This document shows positions 33,519 through 44,581 of a stretch of 64,000 nucleotides of DNA, piece after piece. Location: assembly GCA_001972305.1 (NCBI GenBank), contig BDDD01000420.1, positions 496,001 to 560,000 on the forward strand, read 5' to 3'. Under the pieces are notes generated by a model. That model worked only from the letters and a program-made list of their open reading frames with translations, was not told the DNA's origin and made no database searches. The translations under genes were made by a program, and so were the position numbers. Each line of letters begins with the position of its first letter. Position 1 is the first letter of the stretch. The DNA is from Cephalotus follicularis (taxonomy: Eukaryota; Streptophyta; Magnoliopsida; Oxalidales; Cephalotaceae).

Positions 33519-34626
33519 TGTAATAACCGCATATTCAATTAATGTATATTGATCCAATTTTAAATAAAATATACATTTTTATTGAGTTATTTGTCCAATT
33601 TTAATAATTTCTGTGATTGGTAAATGCTTGACATGAATGGATGTACAATTGGTGAAGTATCAAACTTAAGGAACCCTAAACCAGCTCAAACAGCTGACTA
33701 TCACAGGGCAACAGTCGACTGTCTGAAGCGTGTGTGGACAGTCGACTGCCTGCTAAAGGCAGTCGACTGGATCAGTACAGAACAGGTGTTTGTGCATGCC
33801 TGTAAGGCTAAATCAAAAGGCATTGCATGAGGGGCAGGTGTCATGCGTGACAGTAGTTGCAAGAGCATGCAAAATAGAGTGCTTGCATGTTCTCTGTAAC
33901 CTGCAAAACAGAATGGAAAGAAGAGAAAGGTGAGAAAGAGATAGAAGGAAGAGAGAAAGAGATGTGCATGTGATGAGAGAAGGATAAGTTATGGTAATCT
34001 GACGAATTCAAGATCCCTAAGCCTTTATATCAACTCCTAGTACTGTGTGTGAGTCTTAGTAAACACTGAAGATAGAGGAGAGTGGCTGGAAATTGATGGA
34101 GCTTGCATGTTGATGGATTAGAGTTCAAAGACGGGATTGAAGCTTTGGTTTCTCTTGGTAAGTTCTCAATCCGATCTCACTGTTAAAGTGGTGATAATGT
34201 AACTAGGAGGATGTTGATTTCTTCTGTTAACATGGTTAAGATTAACAACTTCTAGAATTGAAATGGAAAGTAATAAATGGTTCAAGTATAAAGGAGATTG
34301 TAACCTCTAATTTGGATTATAGTTGTGGTTAGTTGTCATGATATAAACTTACTGATTCCCTTAAGTATATATATACATTCTGTCCCCACGTTTAAGATCA
34401 AAGAACCTGGAATTGAAAGATATATTGACCAAGAGTCCATGAGGAATTGTAAAAAGGGTAATTATGAAGCTTATGAATTAGAGATTAGCTACTGTTGGAA
34501 TTGTAGTTGTCATAAGAAATTACTGAAACTTGCTGGTACGAATGCATGTGCCCGTAAACATGCATGCATAGATTGATTCTGCCGAATTGGAAGATTGGTT
34601 GGTGGAAAAGGCTTGGAAACCAAAAG
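33519..34626 (+). repeat. C leftmost LTR, first 1,108 bp only
   Basis: Aligns with 34676-35782 with several percent divergence. It stops within GGAAACCAAAAG and joins directly to the internal 3' end. It shares variant bases with the second half of the middle LTR (for example TACGAATG) that differ from the 3' LTR (TACTATTG). Confidence 0.9.
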
Positions 34627-34675
34627 TAATGTAAGGGCTAAATTCGAGGATGAATTTTCCTTAAGGAGGGGGGAA
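34627..34675 (+). other. Residual C internal 3' end with polypurine tract
   Basis: This 49-bp sequence is identical to 41950-41998: the region from just after the pol stop through TAAGGAGGGGGGAA. It is the only trace of a second internal region. Confidence 0.92.
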
Positions 34676-34847
34676 TGTAATAACCGCAAATTCAATTAAT
34701 GTATATTGATCCAATTTTGAATAAAATATACATTTTTATTGAGTTATTTGTCCAATTTTAATAATTTCTGTGATTGGTAAATGCTTGAGATGAATGGATG
34801 TACAATTGGTGAAGTATCAAACTTAAGGAACCCTAAACCAGCTCAAA

Positions 34848-34926
34848 CAGTCGACTGTCACAGGGCAACAGTCGACTGTCTGAAGCGTGTGTGGATAGTC
34901 GACTGCCTGTTAAAGACAGTCGACTG
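34848..34926. repeat. Palindromic motif array in C LTR, cluster 1 (4 copies)
   Basis: CAGTCGACTG at 34848, 34869, 34896 (TAGTCGACTG) and 34917, with intervals 21, 27 and 21 bp. The same set is at 42171-42249 and, partly decayed, at 33690-33770. Confidence 0.92.
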
Positions 34927-35966
34927 GATCGGTACACAACAGGTGTCTATGCAAGCCTGTAAGGCTGAATCAAAAGGCATTGCATGAGGGGCAGGTGTCA
35001 TGCGTGACAGCGGCTGCCAGAGCATGCAAAATAGAGTGCTTGCATGTTCTCTGCAACCTGCAAAACAGAATGGAAAGAAGAGAATGGTGAGAAAGAGATA
35101 GAAGGAAGAGAGGAAGAGATGTGCATGTGATGAGAGAAGGCTAAGTTATGGTAATCTGATGAATTAAAGATCCCTAAGCCTTTATATCAACTGCTAGTAC
35201 TGTGTGTGAGTGTTAGTAAAGACTGGAGATAGAGGAGAGTGGCTGGAAATTGATGGAGCTTGCGTGTTGATGGATTATAGTTCAAAGAGGGGATTGAAGC
35301 ATTGGTTTCTCTTGGTAAGTTCTCAATCCGAACTCACTGTTAAAGTGGTGATAATGTTACTAGGAGGATGTTGATTTTTCTGTTAACATCGTTAAGATTA
35401 ACAACTTCTAGAATTGAAATGGAAAGTGATAAATGGTTCAAGTATAATGGAGATTGTAACCTCTAATTTGGATTATAGTTGTGGTTAGTTGTCATGATAT
35501 AAACTTACTGAATCCCTTAAGTATATATATACATGTTGTCCCCACGTTTAAGATCAAAGAACCTGAATTTGAAAGATATATTAACCAAGAGTCCATGAGG
35601 AATTGTAAAAAGGGTAATTATGAAGCTTATGAATTAGAGATTAGCTACTGTTGGAATTGTAGTTGTCATAAGAAATTACTGAAACTTGCTGGTACGAATG
35701 CATGTGCCCGTAAACATGCAAACATAAATTGATTCTGCAGAATTGGAAGATTGGTTGGTGGAAAAGGCTTGGAAACCAAAAGAGGAAGATCAATTCCAAT
35801 TGATCTTGGGATAGCCATTAGGATAGGGGTAATGACATGTTTATGGAAGATATTTTATGCATATCATATATGTTTATTTTCTGAATGATTACATGTGTTG
35901 GATCGAATTTGTATTAGAGATTAAAAAAATTACAACCAACTACTGCCTACATTTTCAGGGCAGAAG

Positions 35967-36080
35967 CAGTCGACAATTCTTCATGGCAGTCGACTACCCA
36001 ACCATATCCAGTCGACTGTTAAGACAAAACAGACGACTGCTCAACCAAAACAGCCGACTGTTCTTGAGAACAGCCGACTG
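35967..36080. repeat. Palindromic motif array in C LTR, cluster 2 (6 copies)
   Basis: Starts at 35967, 35987, 36009, 36030, 36051 and 36071, with intervals 20, 22, 21, 21 and 20 bp. Variants are CAGACGACTG and CAGCCGACTG. The 3' LTR counterpart is at 43290-43403. Confidence 0.92.
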
Positions 36081-37261
36081 TCCAGGGTAAAATACTGATA
36101 TAGGTCCTGTTTGGACCCAATTGAATTGCTACTGTCTTTGTTATTGTTCCTGTATATGCTACTGTTGATTAGTATATACTAGTGATTGTTATAAACAATA
36201 TTGTTCCATATTTCCAAAGATTGAACGAACTATGTGCTATTTGCACAATTCATGGTTTAACAATCATTTCAAAATGAAAACTATTGTTAAAAGGAACTAC
36301 TGATTTTCCTCCTATGTGAGGTACCTACTATTTTGTTTCCCAAACTGGAAACCACTATTGTATTGATATCATTTCCCTCCGATGAGATGCAAGATCAATG
36401 AATTGTTAAATGTCTTTAAAGAAAACACTTTGATATTGCATATTATATATATATGTAATGTTATTATTGAACTGAAATGATTGAATTGATTGTCTTTGTT
36501 ATTGCCGATTTGTCAAGTGATGGTAGATCTCACTGGCTAACGGAGGTGGTCCTATGTGCCCGGAGTTGGCTAGAGTACACACCCAAAACTGTCTATATTG
36601 CAGATCTTATTGTTAAACTGCCCGCTAACGCCGGTAGTAAATGTTACCTGATCTATCATCTTCGGAGTGTAGGGTGATAGATAGGTGGTGCGCAGTTGGT
36701 GCTAGGAGTTAGCGACATGTGACACCCAAACCACAGTATGAATTGATTGTACCCTTGTGCGGTATGCTTGCATTGTATTGTCTATGGCCACTTGGAATGA
36801 TTGCTTATATGTTGCCATACTTAAATGATATTTTAAATATAAACTGTCATACATGTTGCATCCATATATTCCTTAGCATGCATTATCTTCCTACTTAGCC
36901 AAGTGAGGACAACGGCTAACCCCTACAATTTCAGATTGAGCGAAGACTTGGAGATTGCTACTGAAGCTTGGAGAGCTTCTATTTGTCATCTTAAGGTTGT
37001 TGTTTTATGATGATGTACTGTATTCTAATGAACGGTTCATATCCCGTGTTACTGTTGTACCTTTTTATGTACAAGGATATTGTGTCGGATTGTACCCGCG
37101 CGTAGTATGGGCTGCGTGCGGATGGGTTATTTTATAATCCAGATTTGAATGCTTCCGCTTATGATTATTCGAATTGTTATATGAGAATGCTGGATTATAT
37201 TTATAATTCTGATATCACCATATATGCTTGTCTATGTATTGAATAACGGGGTGTGACAGCA

Positions 37262-37273
37262 TGGTATCAGAGC
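37262..37273 (+). other. C primer-binding site (tRNA-iMet type)
   Basis: TGGTATCAGAGC lies three bases after the LTR terminus GTGTGACA. Confidence 0.95.
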
Positions 37274-37362
37274 ATATTCCATTTATGCTAGCTGGGATAA
37301 GTTTCTCAGAAAATTAAGTGAATTGTTTCCTAATGATTATGTCATTCCATATAGGAAACATA

Positions 37363-40300
37363 ATGGATCTCCCAAGAGGAAGAAGAGGATGGCGTAGAGC
37401 CGACGAAGGTGTCAACGCACCGCTGGTACCTAGAAATGACCCGACAGTGAATGGAGGAGTGAATGTTCCCCCAGCGTATGACAAGAGGAGTCACTTTGAC
37501 CGCATGGCTAATCTCTTTCAATAGCAGATGCAAGAGAACGCGGCAAACATGGAACAAATGCAGCAAATGTACGAGGCTAACCGTACCTATCAGCAAGCAC
37601 CTGAAGCTTGCCATGCCGGTGGATTTGGCTGAGATCTAGAGCGGTTCATGAGACAGAATCCTCCAACTTTCAATGTTGAACTGAATGCTACGGCGGCCGA
37701 GAAGTGGGTTAGAGATCTGGAGAAAATATTTGCTGCTCTTGAGTGTACCGATGAGCAGAAACTTAACTTTGCTTTGTACCGCTTATGGGGCGAGGCTACT
37801 TACTGGTGGAAAAGGACTGAAGAAAAATGGGAAGCCCGTGGACTTGACAGGACTTGGGATAGATTTCAGTCTGAGTTCCTTGAGGCTTATGTGCCGTAGA
37901 TAAAGCGTGACCGATGGGAGACAGAACTGATGGAGTTACGTCAAGGAGACATGACGGTAGCTCAGTACCAGACCAGATTTGTGGAACTGGCGAGACATAC
38001 ACCTTATCTTGTAGAGGGCGAATCACGGATGATTCGAAGGTTTCTAAAAGGCCTTAGACCTAACATCAGATCTAAACTGTTGATGTTGCAACTGACCTCT
38101 TTTGTTGAAGTTGCGGAGAGGGAGATGATTCTTGAAGCAGATGCCAATGAAAGGAGAGCAGAACGGTCTCGAACTAATCAATCGAGGGCCGCACAGTCAC
38201 AAGGGCAGGGAAGTAATAATTTTGCTAGGTCAACAAAGTCTGGTAACCGGGGGCAAGGAGGTTTTCGATGCAGTAACTCTCGATCAAGGACTCCTAGCTG
38301 AAATAGTCCACAGAATCCAGGTGGATGTACTTTCTGTGGTCGTCAAAATCATGAGGAGACTGAATGCTGGAAGAAGATGGGAAAGTTCTTGAGGTGTGGT
38401 TCACAAGATCACCTACTGAACAATTGCCCGATGAAGAGGGATGAAGCACGCGGCCAACAAGGAAGTGCTGGTGCTAGTGGTAGTGTTGTGGCGGCTCAAC
38501 CGCGGAGAGACACCGGAAAGGGGATTGTGAAAGGTAGGGTCTACACCTTATCTAAAGATGATGTGCCAAAATCTACTACTGTTGTGGGAGGTACTATTTA
38601 CATATCTGGCATACTCGCACATATATTGATTGACCCTGGTACGACACATTCATTCATTGCATCTGAATTTGCTCATAATTTGCATGGTATTACTTCTAGA
38701 CTACCTTATGTATCGGAAGTGAGTACTCCTGCTGGTACTTGTCTTCTATCTGATACTGTTATGAAAGACTGTGAGATCATGGTAGCTGGGATACAATTAT
38801 CTGCTGACCTGATAGTGTTACCTATCTGGGATTTTGATGTAATCTTGGGGATGGACTGGCTGTACGTTCATCATGCTTGTGTTGATTGTTACAACAAGAT
38901 GATGACCTTTTATCTTCAAGATGGGACTGAGTGCAAGTTTATCGGGGAGAACAATGTTACTGCTCCGATCATCTCATATACTCAAGCACAGAAGTATCTC
39001 AAGCAAGGATGCGAAGGCTATTTGGCGTATATGATTGATCCTACGAAAGGTACGGCCAGTATTGAACAAGTGCATGTTGTACGTGAATTTCCTGATGTAT
39101 TTCCAGATGAACTCACTTCGTTGCCATCAGAGAGGGATATAGAGTTCAGTATTGAGTTGTTGCCTGGAACTGCTCCTATAACCAGAGCACCATACTGATT
39201 GGCTCCTGCCGCACTGAAAGAGTTGAAAGTTCAATTGTAGGATTATCTTGACAAGGGCTTTATCAGACCGAGTGTATCACCGTGGGGAGCACCGATTCTG
39301 TTTGTGAAGAAGAAGGATGGATCGATTCGGCTATGCATCGACTACAGGCTGCTAAATTAGGTGACTGTGAAGAACAAGTATCCTCTGCCACATATTGAGG
39401 AGTTGTTCGACCAATTGCAAGGCTCAACTGTATTCTCCAAGCTTGACCTGAGAACAGGTTATCATCAGTTGAGGATCCGAGAAGGTGATGTGGAGAAAAC
39501 CGCGTTTCGAACCATATATGGGCACTACGAATTTCTAATACTGCCGTTTGGTTTGACAAATGCTCCTACAGCCTTCATGTGTCTGATAAACAGAGTGTTC
39601 CAACCTTACCTAGACCAGTTTGTCGTTATATTCCTAGATTACATCCTGATCTACTCAAAGAGCATTGAGGAACGCATGCAGCACTGAAAGATTATATTGT
39701 AGACACTACGGAAGGAACAGCTATACGCCAAATTCAGCAAGTGCGAATTTTGGATGGATCATGTGACTTTCCTAGGTCACATTGTGTCGAGTGAAGGATT
39801 GTCAGTGGATCCTTCAAAGATTGAGGGTATTGTTGATTGGTCCCAACCGAGGAACGTTACGGAGGTTCGTAGTTTCTTGGGATTGACTGGCTACTACCGG
39901 AGATTCATCAAAGGGTTTTCGAAGCTTGCTACACCACTGACACAGTTGACTCAGAAGAAGTCCTGTTTTGTGTGGGATGATTCTTGTGAGGCAAGTTTCC
40001 AAGAGTTGAAGATTCGGTTGATTTCGGCTCCAGTGTTGGCATTACCGGAGGGTAATGAGGGTTTTACTGTCTACACAGATGCTTCTGGGAAAGGATTGGG
40101 CTGCGTACTTATGCAACATGGCAGGGTGATTGCATACGCATCAAGGAAGTTGAAGCCGTAAGAGAAAAATTATCCTGTACATGATTTTGAGTTGGCAGCC
40201 ATAGTGTTTGCTTTGCAGAAATGGAGGCACTACCTCCATGGTGCTCAGTTTGAGATCTTTACTGACCGTAAAAGTTTGAAGTATTTATTTTCCCAGAAGG

Positions 40301-41952
40301 AGCTCAACATGAGTCAGAGGCGATGGGTGGAATTCTTTAATGACTACAACTGCAATATTCAATACCACCCAGGAAAGGCGAATGTAGTGGCTGATGCGCT
40401 GAGTCACAAGGCAATGATTGCTAGAGCAATGGCTTCACAGTGGAAGCTATTGGAGGAATTTCAGAGATGGAATCCGTTCACGGTTTCCTGAGGAGTTATT
40501 GTGGCAAGTCTGACAGCACAACCGGAACTTCTGGAACGTATTCTGACTGCTCAGTATAGTGATTCTGAATTGTGGAGTATTCGTGAGAACCTAGACGCTG
40601 ATTCTCAGTTCTCCATTCATACTGATGGCATATTGAGGTTCCGAGGGAGGATATGTGTTCCGGATGACGAGAGCATCAAGAATGAGCTACTGCAACAAGC
40701 TCACAAGTCAAGATACAGTGTTCACCCTGGAAGTTCCAAGATGTGGCACGACCTGAAAAAGAACTACTGGTGGAGTGGTATGAAAAGAGAAATTGCTGAA
40801 TATGTAGCAAGATGTTTGACCTGCCAAAGAGTGAAGGATGAACATCAGAAACCTGCGGGACTGCTACAATCGTTACCAGTGGTTGAATGGAAATGGGAGC
40901 ATGTGACCATGGACTTCGTGTCAGGATTACCGCGGTCACGGAATCAGCATGAGGCAGTGTGGGTAGTAGTGGACAGACTTACTAAGTCTGCTCACTTTCT
41001 TCCGATGAACATGACATATTCTATCGAGAAGCTTGCTTGATTGTATATCCGGGAGATAGTGAGATTGCATGGGGTGCCGGTCAGTATTGTTTGTGACCGA
41101 GACGCTAGATTTACTTCAAGGTTCTGGAAGAAGTTCCAAACAGCAATGGGAACAACCTTGAACTTTAGCACTGCATTCCACCCACAGACTGATGGACAGT
41201 CCGAGCGTACTATTCAGACTCTGAAGGATATGTTACGGGCTTGCATGATTGATTTTGCTGGGAGTTAGGAGGATCATCTGGCATTGATTGAGTTCTCTTA
41301 CAACAACAGTTTTCACACCAACATTGGAATGGCTCCCTATGAAGCCTTATATGGGAGAAAATGCAGATCACCTATTTGCTGGGACGAAGTAGGTGAGAGA
41401 CAAGTTCTTGGACCCGACTTGGTACAAGAGACCACTGATAAAGTGGAAATGATCAAGAAGAGACTGCTAGCTGCACAAAGTAGACAGAAGAGTTACGCCG
41501 ATATCAAGAGAAGGAAGCTAGAAATTGAGAAGGGCGATCATGTTTTCTTGAAGATCTTGCCTTCAAAAGGGATACACCGTTTTGGCCTCAAAGGGAAATT
41601 GGCTCCAAGGAATATTGGGCCTTACGAGATACTGGATAGAGTGTGGGAGGTAGCATATCATATTGCACTACCGCCTAGTTTGTCGGATGTGCATAACGTA
41701 TTTCATGTTTCAATGTTACAAAAATACGTACCCGACCCATCTCACATTTTGAGCTATGACCCTGGATTCATCAGTCCTAGATTGACATATGAGGAAAGGC
41801 CAACAAGGATAGTGGATCGAATGGAAAAGGTTCTAAGGAACAAGACCATTCCTATGGTAAAGGTGCTGTGGCGTTTTGACGGAGCGGAGGAAGCTACGTG
41901 GGAGCGTGAGGACGAAATGAGGGAGACATTTCCCCACTTGTTCGGAATGTAA
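37363..41952 (+). pseudogene. gag-pol: C gag-pol polyprotein, 13 premature stops, frame intact
   Basis: One frame runs from the ATG at 37363 (MDLPRGRRGWRR) to the terminal TAA at 41950. Domains: Gag; first zinc knuckle canonical (CTFCGRQNHEETEC), the second missing its first Cys; protease with LIDPGTTHSF near 38630 (Pro where Ser of D-S-G is expected); RT with CIDYRLLN near 39335 and, at 39631-39657, FLDYILIYS (second Asp replaced by Tyr); RNase H with YTDASG near 40072; integrase with an HHCC region (about 40700-40835), DFVSG near 40912, CDRD near 41094 and GQSERT near 41200; chromodomain-like tail with EATWEREDEM near 41890-41920. Premature stops start at 37522, 37630, 37897, 38299, 39196, 39238, 39358, 39685, 39700, 40159, 40489, 41038 and 41266. 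There is no frameshift over 4.6 kb. The product would be the replication polyprotein of a Tekay chromovirus. Confidence 0.92.
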
Positions 41953-41984
41953 TGTAAGGGCTAAATTCGAGGATGAATTTTCCT

Positions 41985-41998
41985 TAAGGAGGGGGGAA
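41985..41998 (+). other. C polypurine tract
   Basis: TAAGGAGGGGGGAA immediately before the 3' LTR start TGTAATAACC. Confidence 0.93.
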
Positions 41999-44581
41999 TG
42001 TAATAACCGCAAATTCAATTAATGTATATTGATCCAATTTTGAATAAAATATACATTTTTATTGAGTTATTTGTCCAATTTTAATAATTTCTGTGATTGG
42101 TAAATGCTTGAGATGAATGGATGTACAATTGGTGAAGTATCAAACTTAAGGAACCCTAAACCAGCTCAAACAGTCGACTGTCACAGGGCAACAGTCGACT
42201 GTCTGAAGCGTGTGTGGATAGTCGACTGCCTGTTAAAGACAGTCGACTGGATCGGTACACAACAGGTGTCTATGCAAGCCTGTAAGGCTGAATCAAAAGG
42301 CATTGCATGAGGGGCAGGTGTCATGCGTGACAGCGGCTGCCAGAGCATGCAAAATAGAGTGCTTGCATGTTCTCTGCAACCTGCAAAACAGAATGGAAAG
42401 AAGAGAATGGTGAGAAAGAGATAGAAGGAAGAGAGGAAGAGATGTGCATGTGATGAGAGAAGGCTAAGTTATGGTAATCTGATGAATTAAAGATCCCTAA
42501 GCCTTTATATCAACTGCTAGTACTGTGTGTGAGTGTTAGTAAAGACTGGAGATAGAGGAGAGTGGCTGGAAATTGATGGAGCTTGCGTGTTGATGGATTA
42601 TAGTTCAAAGAGGGGATTGAAGCATTGGTTTCTCTTGGTAAGTTCTCAATCCGAACTCACTGTTAAAGTGGTGATAATGTTACTAGGAGGATGTTGATTT
42701 TTCTGTTAACATCGTTAAGATTAACAACTTCTAGAATTGAAATGGAAAGTGATAAATGGTTCAAGTATAATGGAGATTGTAACCTCTAATTTGGATTATA
42801 GTTGTGGTTAGTTGTCATGATATAAACTTACTGAATCCCTTAAGTATATATATACATGTTGTCCCCACGTTTAAGATCAAAGAACCTGAATTTGAAAGAT
42901 ATATTAACCAAGAGTCCATGAGGAATTGTAAAAAGGGTAATTATGAAGCTTATGAATTAGAGATTAGCTACTGTTGGAATTGTAGTTGTCATAAGAAATT
43001 ACTGAAACTTGCTGGTACTATTGCATGTGCCCGTAAACATGCAGACATAAATTGATTCTGCTGAATTGGAAGATTGGTTGGTGGAAAAGGCTTGGCAACC
43101 CAAAGAGGAAGATCAATTCCAATTGATCTTGGGATAGCCATTGAGGTAGGGGTAATGACATGTTTATGGAAGATATTTTATGTATATCATGTATGTTTAT
43201 TTTCTGAATGATTACATGTGTTGGATCGGATTTGTATTAGAGATTAAAAAAATTGCAACCTACTACTGCCTCCATTTTCGGGGCAGAAGCAGTCGACAAT
43301 TCTTCATGGCAGTCGACTACCCAACCATATCCAATCGACTGTTAAGACAAAACAGTCGACTGCTCTACCAAAACAGCCGGCTGTTCTTGAGAACAGCCGA
43401 CTGTCCCGGGTAAAATACTGATATTGGTCCTGTTTGGACCCAATTGAATTGCTACTATCTTTGTTATTGTTCCTGTATATGCTACTGTTGATTAGTATAT
43501 ACTAGTGATTGTTATAAACAATATTGTTCCATATTTCCAAAGATTGAACGAACTATGTGCTATATGCACAATTCATGGTTTAACTATCATTTCAAAATGA
43601 AAACTATTGTTAAAAGGAACTACTGATTTTCCTCCTATGTGAGGTACCTACTATTTTGTTTCCCAAACTGGAAACCACTAATGTATTGATATCATTTCCC
43701 TCCGATGAGATGAAAGATCAATAAATTGTTAAATGTATTTAAAGAAAACACTTTGATATTGCATATTATATATATATGAAATGTTATTATTGAACTGAAA
43801 TGATTGAATTGATTGTCTATGTTATTGCCGATTTGTCAAGTGATGGAAGATATCACTGGCTAACGGAGGTGGTCCTATGTGCAAGGAGTTGGATAGAGTA
43901 CACACCAAAAACTGTCTATATTGAAGATCTTATTGTTAAACTGCCCGCTAACGCCGGTAGTAAATGTTACCTGATCTATCATCTTCGGAGTGTAGGGTGA
44001 TAGATAGGTGGTGCGCAGTTGGTGCTAGGAGTTAGCGACATGTGACACCCAAACCACAGTATGAATTGATTTTACCCTTGTGCGGTATGCTTGCATTGTA
44101 TTGTCTATGGCCACTTGGAATGATTGCTTATATGTTGGCATACTTAAATGATATTTTAAATATAAACTGTCATACATGTTACATCCATATATTCCTTAGC
44201 ATGCATTATCTTCCTACTTAGCCAAGTGAGGACAACGGCTAACCCCTACAATTTCAGATTCAGCAAAGACTTGGAGATTACTGCTGAAGCTTGGAGAGCT
44301 TCTATTTGTCATCTTAAGGTTGTTGTTTTATGATGATGTACTGTATTGTAATGAATGGTTCATATCCCGTGTTACTGTTGTACCTTTTTATGTACAAGGA
44401 TATTGTGTCGGATTGTACCCGCGTGTAGTATGGGCTGTGTGCGGATGGGTTCTTTTATAATCTAGATTTGAATGCTTCCGCTTATGATTATTGGAATTGT
44501 TATATGAGAATGCTGGATTATATTTATATTTCTGATATCACCATATATGCTTGTCTATGTATTGAATAACGGGGTGTGACA
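41999..44581 (+). repeat. C 3' LTR (2,583 bp)
   Basis: Same length as the middle LTR. Contains palindromic clusters at 42171-42249 and 43290-43403 and the conserved LTR box at 44214-44256. Ends in GGTGTGACA. Confidence 0.93.

Larger units (their letters stand above)
34676..37258 (+). repeat. C middle LTR (2,583 bp), mosaic
   Basis: By reading, the first 1,020 bp (34676-35695) have no difference from the 3' LTR (41999-43018). The remaining part differs at a few percent of sites, with more than 20 differences in the first ~440 bp after the switch. It ends beside the primer-binding site. The LTR box is at 36891-36933. Confidence 0.92.
33519..44581 (+). mobile_element. Element C: Tekay-type chromovirus with three LTR copies, inside B's LTR
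   Basis: Order: partial LTR (33519-34626), 49 bp of PPT-proximal internal sequence (34627-34675), full LTR (34676-37258), primer site, gag-pol (37363-41952), PPT, full LTR (41999-44581). Outer ends are TGTAAT and GTGACA. The flanks CATTA (33514-33518) and CATTT (44582-44586) form an imperfect 5-bp duplication around the whole composite. That suggests one original insertion later rearranged by LTR-LTR recombination. Confidence 0.9.

Noticed and set aside
33624..33830. Small conserved frame in all three C LTR copies (also 34781-34987, 42104-42310)
   Set aside because: Conservation is explained by the LTR copies; the frame covers the palindromic cluster and shows no codon-like substitution pattern.
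37262..37273. tRNA gene signal
   Set aside because: Only 12 bases matching the tRNA-iMet 3' end and lying beside an LTR: a primer-binding site. No cloverleaf could be formed at any such site in the window.
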